This document shows, piece after piece, positions 42,441-50,260 of a DNA stretch of 64,000 bases (position 1 is its first letter; the number at the start of each line of letters is the position of its first letter). Both the position numbers and the translations under genes were made by a program. Source of the stretch: CAVVGB01 sp963747715 (lineage in GTDB: Bacteria > Actinomycetota > Thermoleophilia > Gaiellales > Gaiellaceae); NCBI GenBank assembly GCA_963747715.1, contig CAVVGB010000003.1, positions 186,001 to 250,000 on the forward strand, given 5' to 3'. A model generated the notes under the pieces. The model had not been told where the DNA came from, made no database searches, and was given only the letters and a program-made list of their open reading frames with translations.

Positions 42441-43394
42441 GCAGTCTGTGCTCCGGACAAGCTGAAGGGCGTCCTCAGCGCGCGCGAGGCGGCGGACGCT
42501 CTCGCTGCGGGTCTTGGGCGTGCGGGTGTCGCTGCCGACGAGGTCCCGCTCGCGGACGGGGGCGAAGGCACCGCGGCCGCGCTGCACCGTTCGCTCGGCG
42601 GCGAGTGGCGATCGGCCGAGGTCTCGGATCCGTTGGGGCGGCCCGTCGAAGCGCGCTTCCTTCTTCTTCCGGACGGCCGCGGTGTGGTCGAGGCGGCCGA
42701 GGCGGTTGGCCTCTGGCGTGTCACCGAGGACGAGCGCGACGTCTGGGGCGCGTCGAGTCGAGGGCTTGGCGAGCTGATGCGCGCCGCGCTCGATGCGGGC
42801 GCGCGCGGCCTCCTCGTCGCGCTTGGCGGAACGGCCACGGTCGACGGCGGCGAAGGGCTTCGCGAAGTGATCACGGAGATTCCGGTCCCGGTCGAGGCGG
42901 CGTGCGACGTGCGCAATCCGCTGCTTGGGCCGCGAGGCGCCGCGCGCGCGTTCGGTCCGCAGAAGGGCGCTTCGCCCGCGGATGTCGAGGGGCTGGAGCG
43001 CCGCCTCGCCGCCATGAACGAGCTCACGCCTTATGCAGAGGTGCCGGGCGCGGGCGCTGCCGGCGGGCTCGGCGCCGCGCTCGCCGCACTCGGGGCGCGC
43101 CTCGTTCCCGGTGCGGACCTTGTTCTCGACGTGGTCGGTTTTGACGAGCGGATCCGCAACGCCGATCTCGTCGTCACAGGCGAAGGTGTCGTCGACGCGA
43201 GCTCGCTGGAAGGGAAGGTGACGAGCACCGTTGTCGCTCGCTGCCACCAAGCAGACGTTCGCTGCGTGGTGTTCGGTGGTCGCGTCGAGATCGAGTTCGA
43301 AGGCGTCGAGATGCACGCGTTGAGCGGCAATCCCGACCGTGCCGAGGACGATCTCGTCGCGCTCGGTGAGAGGGTTGGAAGCTCTCTGAGCTAG
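42441..43394 (+). CDS. glycerate 2-kinase (GarK/GlxK family), start unresolved
   Basis: A glycerate kinase of about 318 residues in one frame. APDKLKGVLSAREAADALAA is the family's opening substrate loop, PLADGGEGTA the second, and later EAACDVRNPLLGPRGAARAF, GAAGGLGAALAALGA and VVTGEGVVDASSLEGK. It phosphorylates glycerate to 2-phosphoglycerate. The conserved N-terminus begins at about 42444, but no ATG, GTG or TTG precedes it in frame; the first such codon, TTG 42633, would remove the APDKLKG loop. Either a base is missing just after the UPF0104 stop or an unusual start is used. Converges on the cNMP gene by 4 bases. Confidence 0.85.
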   Translation, partial: AVCAPDKLKGVLSAREAADALAAGLGRAGVAADEVPLADGGEGTAAALHRSLGGEWRSAEVSDPLGRPVEARFLLLPDGRGVVEAAEAVGLWRVTEDERDVWGASSRGLGELMRAALDAGARGLLVALGGTATVDGGEGLREVITEIPVPVEAACDVRNPLLGPRGAARAFGPQKGASPADVEGLERRLAAMNELTPYAEVPGAGAAGGLGAALAALGARLVPGADLVLDVVGFDERIRNADLVVTGEGVVDASSLEGKVTSTVVARCHQADVRCVVFGGRVEIEFEGVEMHALSGNPDRAEDDLVALGERVGSSLS

Positions 43395-43822
43395 TGCGTG
43401 TGCTCGTGCGCTTGCGCTTCGCGCAGGCGCTTCGCCATCTGCTTGAGAAGCGGCCACGCGACCTGTGGGTGCTCCTCGACGAACGGGCGGAACTCCCAGG
43501 CGGTCAGCCCGTAGCAGCGTAGGTCCGTCGCCGCGGTGATCGTGGCGCTCCGCGTGCCCTCGTCCACGAGCGCGATCTCGCCGAACGAGTCACCTGGGCC
43601 GAGCGTCCCGCGCTGCTCGCCGCTCACGCTCACGGTCGCATTGCCGTCCACGACGACGAAGAAGCCGGTGCCCGTGCCCCCTTCCATCGTCACGTTGGAG
43701 CCTTCCGGGAAGGTGCGCTCCTTGAAGTGCCCGGCCAGCCGCTCGAGCTCGCGGTCGCCGAGCTCGGAGAAGAGGGGGACCCCTCGAAGGACGTCAACAG
43801 GCGCTGCCACGGGGGAGATCAT
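43391..43822 (-). CDS. cyclic-nucleotide-binding domain protein without HTH
   Basis: A 143-residue protein that is almost entirely a Crp-type cNMP-binding domain: FSELGDRELERLAGHFKERT, then FVVVDGNATVSVSG and LGPGDSFGEIALVDEGTRSATI (the phosphate-binding cassette with Glu and Arg). The C-terminal helix KQMAKRLREAQAHEHTH is His-rich, and there is no DNA-binding domain. It may sense cAMP or cGMP and act by protein contact. Its start is divergent from the DNA methyltransferase gene by 19-25 bases. Confidence 0.85.
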   Translation of the reverse strand: MISPVAAPVDVLRGVPLFSELGDRELERLAGHFKERTFPEGSNVTMEGGTGTGFFVVVDGNATVSVSGEQRGTLGPGDSFGEIALVDEGTRSATITAATDLRCYGLTAWEFRPFVEEHPQVAWPLLKQMAKRLREAQAHEHTH

Positions 43823-43847
43823 AAACCGGCGGCGAACTCACGTGAGA

Positions 43848-44934
43848 ATGCGCACGCAGGCGGCCCTGTACGGCGAGATCGACCTCGAGCTCTCGTGGTC
43901 GGAGGCGGAGCTGCCCGAGCGCGAGCGGACGAAGCACGTTCATCGCCTGCACCCATATCTGGGGAAGTTCGTGCCCCAGCTCGCCGAGGCGTTTATTCGG
44001 CGGTACGCGCAGCCCGGCGACCTCGTCTGGGATCCCTTCGCCGGCTCGGGGACGACGCTCGTCGAGGCGAATGCGTTCGGCGCCCGCACCGCCGGCTGTG
44101 ACGTGTCGGCTTTCAACTGCCTGCTCGCGCGCGTGAAGACCGACGAGTACGAGCCGCGTGAGCTGCTGGCGGACGTCGTCCGCTTGTCGGTCAGCCCGAC
44201 GTCGCCACCCGCCCCGTCCAGCTCCGAGTACTTGCAGCGCTGGTACGCGTCTCGCTCCTTGACGGAGCTACTCGCTTTTCGCGACCGGATCGCAACGACG
44301 TCGTATCCGGACCTGTGGCGCATCGTACTCTCGCGCTCCGCGCGCTCGGCGCGACTGGCGCGCCACGACGACCTCGACTTTCCGGCGGAGCCCGTCGTCG
44401 GCGAGTACTTCTGTCACAAGCACCGCCGCGTGTGCCGTCCCGTGGCCGAGGCGGAGAAGTTCCTGCGACGCTACGTGCGCGACGCAGTTCAGCGCGTGCA
44501 GGAGTTCGCGGAGGTTCGCTCTCGCCAGGATGTGACGGTTCTGCATGGCGACGCCCGCGTGTTGGATCCGCCGGACATGGTCGACCTCGTCGTGACGTCG
44601 CCGCCCTATCCCGGGCCTCATCGACTACCACGAGCAGCACGTCTACGCGTACGAGCTTCTCGGTCTCGAGCGTCGCGACGCCGACGAGATCGGACGCGGG
44701 GTGAAGGGCTACTGCGAGGACATCGCCGCTGTACTGGCGCGTGCGGCGGGAGCGTTGCGGCACGGCGGCAAGATCGTCGTTGTCGTAAACGACCGGCGCC
44801 GCTTGTACGACGGGATCGTGGCCGCGGCGGGGCTGCAGCTCGAGGACCGCCTTCTCCGGCACGTCAATCGCCGCACGGGACGGCGGAACGGCGAGTACTT
44901 CGAGGAAGTCCTGGTTCTTACGCCGGCGGCTTGA
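43848..44934 (+). CDS. orphan DNA methyltransferase (SPPY type), one apparent frameshift
   Basis: An amino-group DNA methyltransferase of about 361 residues. Motif I is VWDPFAGSGTTLVEA near residue 60 and motif IV is TSPPYPG near residue 255, of the SPPY form used by N4-cytosine and some N6-adenine enzymes. HRLHPYLGKFVPQLAEAFI precedes motif I. One extra C near 44613-44618 breaks the frame; beyond it DYHEQHVYAYELLGLERRDA and GGKIVVVVNDRRRL continue correctly. ATG 43848 or GTG 43842 may be the start. No restriction endonuclease gene is nearby, so it is solitary. The recognition site is unknown. Confidence 0.82.
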
Positions 44935-45130
44935 CCGCTTCGGCGCGTCGGCCGAGCTCTTCGATCTTCCCCTGCGCCGCGTCGAGCTTGCCGACGCATA
45001 CACGGTAGAGCTCTTCGCCGCGCTCCCAGAGCGCGACGGCGTCTTCGAGGCCAGCCTGTCCGCTCTCGAGCTGCGCGACGATGCGCTCGAGCTCGCGCCG
45101 CGCTTCTTCGAAGCTCATCTCCTGGCTCAT
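44918..45130 (-). CDS. xseB: exodeoxyribonuclease VII small subunit
   Basis: A 70-residue XseB: MSFEEARRELERIVAQLESG, then LEDAVALWERGEELYRVC, the whole family signature. It pairs with the XseA large subunit to degrade single-stranded DNA. ATG 45130 overlaps the DUF885 stop; an internal ATG at 45118, preceded by CAGGAG, could also be used. The 3' end overlaps the convergent methyltransferase gene by 17 bases. Confidence 0.93.
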   Translation of the reverse strand: MSQEMSFEEARRELERIVAQLESGQAGLEDAVALWERGEELYRVCVGKLDAAQGKIEELGRRAEAVKPPA

Positions 45131-46317
45131 TCGAGGAGGTCCGCCGTCGTCAGCTGCTCGGTGAGCAGGCGCGTGAAGTTGCCGGGAGCTTTCTCCACGA
45201 ACTCGCGGCACAGCCGCCGCCCGTCGGTGTAGGCCGAGATGTACGCACGGGAGGTGGGCTCCTTCAGGAACGCGACGGAGCGCGCCGCTCTTTCGTCCGA
45301 TTCGAGCGCCCATTCGCGCAAGTACGCCTCTGTCTCGTCCGCTGTCGCCCCGTCCTCGTGCAGCATGAAGCCCGCGTTGGTCGCGACCGCGAAGGACGCG
45401 AGCTCGGCCTGGTGGACCTCGTGCACCTCGTCCGGGTCGAAGGTCACACCGAAGCGACGCAGCTCCTCGGCAACGACCTGGTAGGGCGTGGGCCCCAGGG
45501 CTTGCTCGAGCGCATTCATCGCGATACCTTCGGAGACGAGCGCTTCGGGAGCGGAGATGATCGAGACGCTCGTTTCGACACGCCCTAGCTCGTCGAGCAG
45601 ATGCGCCTCCTTCGCCGCGCGCTCTGTGTGGTGGCCGGGGTAGGCCTCGTGCGCCGCGAGGTCTGTGAGGAGCGCGACTGAGGTCGGCAGGTCGGCGTTG
45701 ACATCCACGCGGCTGTGGTAGCGACCCTGGTACCAGTTGTAGGCGACCCAGGGCTTGTCGGTCACGATCTCGTACGTCACGGACTCCTTGGCGGGCATGG
45801 GGGCGAGCTCGTGGGCACGCGGCCCGAGCACGTCCTTCAATCGCGCGAGGGCCGGCACGATCTTGTCGGATGGGATTGCGTTTCGTTCGTCCCACGCGAT
45901 GTAGCGGTCACGAACGGAGCCGTTTCCTGCGAGCGCGGCGTCGAGGCGACGGTGCGCTTCCTCGAAGACCGCCGTGTCCGTTCGGGTGGGCCGTACACCC
46001 AGGCAGCGTTCGACCTCATCGGCCCACGCGACCGTCTCGCCCGCCAAGGACGCCGTCACGCACTCGAGGGCCTTGAGTTGGGCCGATAGCCAGCGTTCGC
46101 GCTCCGGCTCCAGCCCCTCGGACGGCAGGGCTTCGCTGAGCGCGAGTGTTTCCTCGCAGAGGGCCTCTGGTCGAGCGGGCTGCTCCGCCTCGACGAGGTC
46201 ACGCCACTCGGGTGGACCGATGTACGCATCGACGAAGCCTTCGATGTGACGGTCGATCCGAAGACAGAGGAACACGTACCGCTCAGGAAGCGAGCGTGGT
46301 TGTTCGTCTGGAGTCAT
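45127..46317 (-). CDS. DUF885-family metallopeptidase-like protein
   Basis: A 396-residue protein with the zinc-peptidase-like motif AAHEAYPGHHTERAA, the hallmark of DUF885, and a downstream Glu in SEGIAMNALEQALGP. It has no signal peptide or membrane helix. It sits exactly between xseA and xseB with 4-base overlaps on both sides (ATGA), so the three are translated from one message. A peptidase role is inferred from the HExxxH-like motif (HEAYPGHH) only; no link to exonuclease VII is known to me. Confidence 0.87.
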   Translation of the reverse strand: MTPDEQPRSLPERYVFLCLRIDRHIEGFVDAYIGPPEWRDLVEAEQPARPEALCEETLALSEALPSEGLEPERERWLSAQLKALECVTASLAGETVAWADEVERCLGVRPTRTDTAVFEEAHRRLDAALAGNGSVRDRYIAWDERNAIPSDKIVPALARLKDVLGPRAHELAPMPAKESVTYEIVTDKPWVAYNWYQGRYHSRVDVNADLPTSVALLTDLAAHEAYPGHHTERAAKEAHLLDELGRVETSVSIISAPEALVSEGIAMNALEQALGPTPYQVVAEELRRFGVTFDPDEVHEVHQAELASFAVATNAGFMLHEDGATADETEAYLREWALESDERAARSVAFLKEPTSRAYISAYTDGRRLCREFVEKAPGNFTRLLTEQLTTADLLE

Positions 46318-47468
46318 TCGCGCGTGTCCTCGACGCGGGCGCCGAACGCGCCCTCGGCGACTTCGACGTCGACGCGCTCGCCGGCGGCGAGCGTGCGCGC
46401 CGTGCGAACGATGCCCTTGTCCGTCCGCACGATGGCGTACCCTCGACTCAATGTTGCCCTCGGGGACAACGCACTCAGCTTTCCCCACGTCGCCTCGAGC
46501 GCCGCCCGCTTGCGCTCCAGCATGAGCGCGGGAGCGCGCGCCAGCCGGTTCCCGTCGGTCACGAGGTTCGTGCGCGCGCGTTCGAGCGTGCGCGTGGCGC
46601 CGCGGGCGAGACCGGTGCGGAGATCGTCGAGGCGTCCGCGAAGCTCACCCTCGTCGGGCACGACGAGCCGGGCTGCCGCGGTGGGCGTGGAGGCACGTGC
46701 GTCTGCGGCCAGGTCGCAGAGCGGCGTGTCCTGCTCGTGACCGACGGCCGAGACCAGCGGCACGGCCGATGAGGCAACCGCGCGCACGACGCGCTCGTCG
46801 CTGAAGGGAAGAAGATCCTCGAAGCTGCCGCCGCCGCGGGTGAGCACGATCACGTCGACACCCGGCTCGCGGGCCAGGGCGCCGAGCGCGGCTGTGATCG
46901 CGCCGGCAGCCTGCGGCCCCTGGACGTACGTCTGTGCGACGACGACGGACGCGGCCGGGAAGCGGGCGGTGACTGCGGTGAGGAAGTCGCGCTTGGCGGC
47001 GGCCTCGTTACCCGTCAGGAGCCCGATGCGTCGTGGGAAGAGCGGAAGCGCCCGCTTGCGCTCGGCGGCGAAGAGGCCTTCGGCGGCGAGCTTGCGCTTC
47101 AGGCGCTCGATGCCTGCGAGGACCGCTCCGAGGCCGAGCGGCTCGATCGAGAGCGCCCGCAGCTGGAAGGCGCCGCGTGCGCCGTACAGCTCCGGCCGTC
47201 CGAAGACGTGGACCGTCATCCCGTCGGTCAGGTCGAGCCTGAGTGCGTCGAAGCCGGTCCGTCCCATGGTCACCGGAAGACAGGAGCCGTCCGTCGGGTC
47301 CTTGAGCGTGAAGAAGACGGCCTGCCAGCCGGGCTGCCGTCGGAATTCCGTCACCTCACCTTCCACCCACACGGAAGGGAGACGGGTCAGCCACGACGCG
47401 ACGCCGCGGTTGAACGCGGAGACGGTGTAGACCTTGCGGTCGCCGTACGGCTGCGCCTCGACCTTCAC
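46314..47468 (-). CDS. xseA: exodeoxyribonuclease VII large subunit
   Basis: A 384-residue XseA. The N-terminal OB fold has VYTVSAFNRGVASWLTRLPS and VWVEGEVTEFR. The nuclease core has PRRIGLLTGNEAAAKRDFLT, DVIVLTRGGGSFEDLLPFSD, VVSAVGHEQDTPLCDLAADA-type sequence and ASTPTAAA. The C-terminal helical region ends in LSRGYAIV. GTG 47468 is the start. It is the first gene of xseA - DUF885 - xseB. Confidence 0.94.
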   Translation of the reverse strand: MKVEAQPYGDRKVYTVSAFNRGVASWLTRLPSVWVEGEVTEFRRQPGWQAVFFTLKDPTDGSCLPVTMGRTGFDALRLDLTDGMTVHVFGRPELYGARGAFQLRALSIEPLGLGAVLAGIERLKRKLAAEGLFAAERKRALPLFPRRIGLLTGNEAAAKRDFLTAVTARFPAASVVVAQTYVQGPQAAGAITAALGALAREPGVDVIVLTRGGGSFEDLLPFSDERVVRAVASSAVPLVSAVGHEQDTPLCDLAADARASTPTAAARLVVPDEGELRGRLDDLRTGLARGATRTLERARTNLVTDGNRLARAPALMLERKRAALEATWGKLSALSPRATLSRGYAIVRTDKGIVRTARTLAAGERVDVEVAEGAFGARVEDTRE

Positions 47469-47544
47469 GAGCCGAATGTAGCCGAGCGGCTTCTACGCGT
47501 CGCGTCGCAGGTGTGCCGAGTCCCGGCTTCCGTGCTGCGAGGAG

Positions 47545-47745
47545 CTAGAGAAGGATCTCGGCCGCGACGGCCGGAGCGCAGCCGTAGCGGGCGACGAGGT
47601 CGACCGCGGCGTGGAGATCGGTGTCGCTCTGGGCGAGGCGCTCGGCGAGCGGCAGTGGGTAGCCCGCCTCCATCAGCACGTGGAGGCGCCAGCTCTCGAC
47701 CTTGCCGCGTTCGTCGTGTCGTTCGAGAGTCGTGAGCTCTTCCAT
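47545..47745 (-). CDS. small helical protein (about 66 aa)
   Basis: A short protein, EELTTLERHDERGKVESWRL, continuing VLMEAGYPLPLAERLAQSDT and ending VARYGCAPAVAAEILL. The two short helices with a Gly-Tyr-Pro turn resemble the conserved small proteins found as single genes in actinobacteria. ATG 47745 follows a GGAAAG ribosome binding site; GTG 47760 is the alternative. It lies 76 bases upstream of xseA on the same strand and may share its promoter. Function unknown. Confidence 0.6.
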   Translation of the reverse strand: MEELTTLERHDERGKVESWRLHVLMEAGYPLPLAERLAQSDTDLHAAVDLVARYGCAPAVAAEILL

Positions 47746-47876
47746 CCGCACTCTTTCCACCTGCTCTTGACGATCCCTGCGCAGGAAAGTTGAGGTTAGG
47801 GCCGCGGAAGGCAGCGGCGAGGTCCCGCCGGGCGCGATAGGTTCCTCGCCTCGTCAACGCAGGAGAGGACGGCGGT

Positions 47877-48668
47877 GTGGCCTACGAGGAGCTGAAGCAA
47901 CGACAGAGCGTGGCCTGGGGCAACGGGCCCTACCAGCGGATCACCGAGACGATCACGGACATTCACGACGTGGTGGCCGAGCGCCTGTCGCCCGCCGCGG
48001 GCGACCGCTGGCTCGATCTCGCCTGCGGCACGGGTGCGATGGCCGAGCGGGCCGCCGCCGCCGGAGCGGAGGTGGTCGGCGTCGATCTCGCGCCCGGGCT
48101 GATCGAGACGGCCAAGGAGCGCGCCCAGGCGAACGGGCTCGACATCGAGTACCGCGTCGGGGACGTCGAGCGGCTCGAGCTCGGCGATGCCGGCTTCGAC
48201 AAGGTCTCTTCGACGTGCGGGATCATGTTCGCCCCGGATCACGAGGCGTCCGCGCGGGAGCTGGCGCGCGTCACCGCGCCGGGCGGGCGGATCGCCCTCG
48301 TCAACTGGATGCCCGGGACCGGCATGGCGAAGGTCTTCAAGGTGATGGCGCCCTACCAGCCGGCTCCTCCGCCGAGCAACCCGTTCGACTGGGGCGACGA
48401 GGGGCACGTGCGCGAGCTCCTCGGGGAAGCGTTCGACCTCGCGTTCGAGGAAGGCGTCTCCACGCTGCAGGTGCCATCCGGTGAGGCCTACTGGGACCTC
48501 TTCTCGACGAGCTACGGGCCGACGAAGACGCTCGCCGAATCGCTCGGCGAGCGGCGTGAGGAGTTGCACCGCGACTGGGTGGACTTCTTCGAGTCGAACC
48601 ACCGCGAAAACGGCGGGATCGTCCACCCCCGCGAGTACCTGGTCGTGCTCGGAACGCGCCGCGGCTAG
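47877..48668 (+). CDS. class I SAM-dependent methyltransferase
   Basis: A 263-residue methyltransferase with motif I DRWLDLACGTGAMAERAAAA, acidic loop VVGVDLAPGLIETAK, motif II GDVERLELGDAGFDKVSS and a PGGRIALVNW motif. It resembles UbiE/arsenite-type methyltransferases used on small molecules. The C-terminal half contains a lid with WDLFSTSYGPTKTLAESLG. Starts with GTG 47877. The substrate is unknown; neighbours give no clue. Confidence 0.85.
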   Translation: MAYEELKQRQSVAWGNGPYQRITETITDIHDVVAERLSPAAGDRWLDLACGTGAMAERAAAAGAEVVGVDLAPGLIETAKERAQANGLDIEYRVGDVERLELGDAGFDKVSSTCGIMFAPDHEASARELARVTAPGGRIALVNWMPGTGMAKVFKVMAPYQPAPPPSNPFDWGDEGHVRELLGEAFDLAFEEGVSTLQVPSGEAYWDLFSTSYGPTKTLAESLGERREELHRDWVDFFESNHRENGGIVHPREYLVVLGTRRG

Positions 48669-48807
48669 CGCGGTCGCTGGGCGCAAAACCGGGGCGTGAA
48701 ATGGGCCGACCGGCCTATAGACCTTCGTGCAGGCAGTGCGCTAGCTTCGAGCCTCCCCCCGGCAGCTGGTGAAGGACGCCACCGGCGCTTCGACCTCGAG
48801 GAGGCAA

Positions 48808-49533
48808 ATGGACTCGCAGAGACTCGCGCGCATCTTCGGACTTCTGTACCTGATTACGTTCCTGACGTCGATCCCGGCGCTGATTCTGTTCCAGCCGGTC
48901 CTCGACGACCCCGTCGGCTACGTCGCGAACGGCGGCTCCGACAACAAAATCTTCTTCGGAGCCTTCCTGGAGTTGCTCCTGATCGTCGCGAACATCGGCA
49001 CCGCGCTGGTGATCTATCCGATCGTGAAGCGGCAGAACCACGTGCTCGCGCTCGGCTACGTCGCGGCCCGCATCGTCGAGTCCACCTTCATCCTCGTCGG
49101 CATCCTCGCCGTGCTGTCGGTCGTGACCCTGTCGCAGCAGAACGCCGGCGGCGACGAAGGAGCGATCGCCTACACGCTCGCCGCGCTCAAGGACTGGACG
49201 TTCATCCTCGGGCCCGGGTTCGTCGTGGGCATCGGGAACGGGCTCATGCTCGGTTATCTGATGTACGCGTCCGGGCTGGTGCCGCGGTCCCTCGCCGTGC
49301 TGGGGCTCATCGGAGGACCGCTCATCATCATCACGGGAGTCCTCGTCATGTTCGGCGTCGACCGCCCGAGTGGCCCGATGCAGGGTATTGCCACCATCCC
49401 CGAGGCCATCTGGGAGCTCAGCCTCGGGATCTACGCGTTGATCTGGGGATTCAGGCGGGTTCCGATCCGCGAGGAGTACGACCGCGAGGTTGGAGTCCGA
49501 GTCCAACGAACAACGGCGCCGGCTCCTGCCTAG
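48808..49533 (+). CDS. DUF4386-family membrane protein
   Basis: A 241-residue protein with six hydrophobic segments. RLARIFGLLYLITFLTSIPA at the N-terminus, the ARIVESTFILVGILAVLSVV helix, and GYLMYASGLVPRSLAVLGLI with GGPLII match the DUF4386 family. ATG 48808 follows a GAGGAGG ribosome binding site. A strong hairpin follows 25 bases after its stop. The 139 bases before it contain no other feature I can name. Function unknown. Confidence 0.85.
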   Translation: MDSQRLARIFGLLYLITFLTSIPALILFQPVLDDPVGYVANGGSDNKIFFGAFLELLLIVANIGTALVIYPIVKRQNHVLALGYVAARIVESTFILVGILAVLSVVTLSQQNAGGDEGAIAYTLAALKDWTFILGPGFVVGIGNGLMLGYLMYASGLVPRSLAVLGLIGGPLIIITGVLVMFGVDRPSGPMQGIATIPEAIWELSLGIYALIWGFRRVPIREEYDREVGVRVQRTTAPAPA

Positions 49534-49557
49534 CGGGCGGTGACGGCACGAACGGTT

Positions 49558-49586
49558 TCCCAGGGCGCTACCTTGGCGCCCTGGGA
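49558..49586 (+). terminator. strong hairpin after the DUF4386 gene
   Basis: TCCCAGGGCGC (49558-49568) pairs perfectly with GCGCCCTGGGA (49576-49586) around a 7-base loop TACCTTG. It lies 25 bases after the DUF4386 stop and just before the DUF1643 gene. There is no T run after the stem, so it may be a GC-type terminator or a transcript-end stabiliser. Confidence 0.55.
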
Positions 49587-49593
49587 GCCGTTA

Positions 49594-50060
49594 GTGCGTC
49601 CTTCTCGCCGTGCCGGACCTGGCGCTATTCGCTCACGCGTGAGCCGGCGCCGCAGACGGGTGAGGGCACGGTTGCCTTCATCGGCCTCAACCCGTCCACT
49701 GCCGACGAGAGCCGCGACGACCCGACGATCCGCCGTTGCATTGGCTTTGTACGCCGCTGGGGATTCGCCCGGCTGGTGGTGCTCAACCTTTTCGCCTTCC
49801 GCGCGACGAGACCGACGGCTCTGCTGGCCGCCGACGACCCTGTCGGACCCGAAAACGATTCGACGATCGCCGACGTCCTCGCCGCGGCCGACCTCGTGAT
49901 CTGCGCGTGGGGTGCCTTTCCGAACGGCGGACGCTCGGCCGACGTGCTCGAGCTGGTGGCCGCTCCGCACTGTCTCGGCGTCACGAAGAACGGTTCGCCG
50001 CGCCACCCGCTCTACGTGCGCGCGGGTGCTGAGCCCCTGCCGTGGCCGGCGGCTCCGTGA
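49594..50060 (+). CDS. DUF1643-family protein, N-terminal frame uncertain
   Basis: A protein of about 155 residues of the DUF1643 family: SPCRTWRYSLTREPAP, FIGLNPSTADESRDDPTIRR, GFARLVVLNLFAFRATRPTA and DLVICAWGAFPNGGR. These are conserved across the family, whose function is unknown (often linked to phage or small-molecule genes). In the coding frame there is no ATG, GTG or TTG before the conserved region. GTG 49594, the first start after the terminator hairpin, fits only if one base is missing just after it, so the start is tentative. Ends at TGA 50060. Confidence 0.75.
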
Positions 50061-50089
50061 AGCGCCGGCGGAGTCGTCGGGCTCCTTAG

Positions 50090-50260
50090 TAGGAGGGCTT
50101 GACGAAATACAGCTGATGCCGCCTGGCCGCGCTGGATCGCCGCGAGGCTGCGTCCTCGGTCGCGCCCGTACTTGAAATCAGTACGAACGCTCCCTGCGTC
50201 CGTTGCCTCGCGCCGCCCATCGCACCCATTCGGCGGAGCGAATTCCGCCAAACCCTCCTA
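50090..50260. mobile_element. 171-bp foldback (MITE-like) element, full copy
   Basis: The segment begins TAGGAGGGCTTGACG and ends with the inverted TAGGAGGGTTTGGCG (13 of 15 bases agree), giving terminal inverted repeats. Its exact middle is a perfect CGTACT-7-AGTACG hairpin (50167-50185), and the arms pair patchily (for example a shared CGCGAGGC). A second hairpin GGCGGA-ATTCGC-TCCGCC lies near the right end. The last 43 bases (50219-50261) recur inverted and identical at 60702-60744. It has no coding capacity and fills the gap between the DUF1643 gene and the coiled-coil gene, whose TAG stop it supplies. No target-site duplication is obvious. Confidence 0.7.

Noticed and set aside
42633..43394. 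Glycerate kinase starting at TTG 42633
   Set aside because: This would delete the conserved APDKLKG substrate loop that is open in the same frame upstream.
48669..48807. Regulatory RNA or riboswitch before the DUF4386 gene
   Set aside because: The 139-base gap has GC-rich segments, but no recognisable riboswitch core or conserved structure could be supported by eye.
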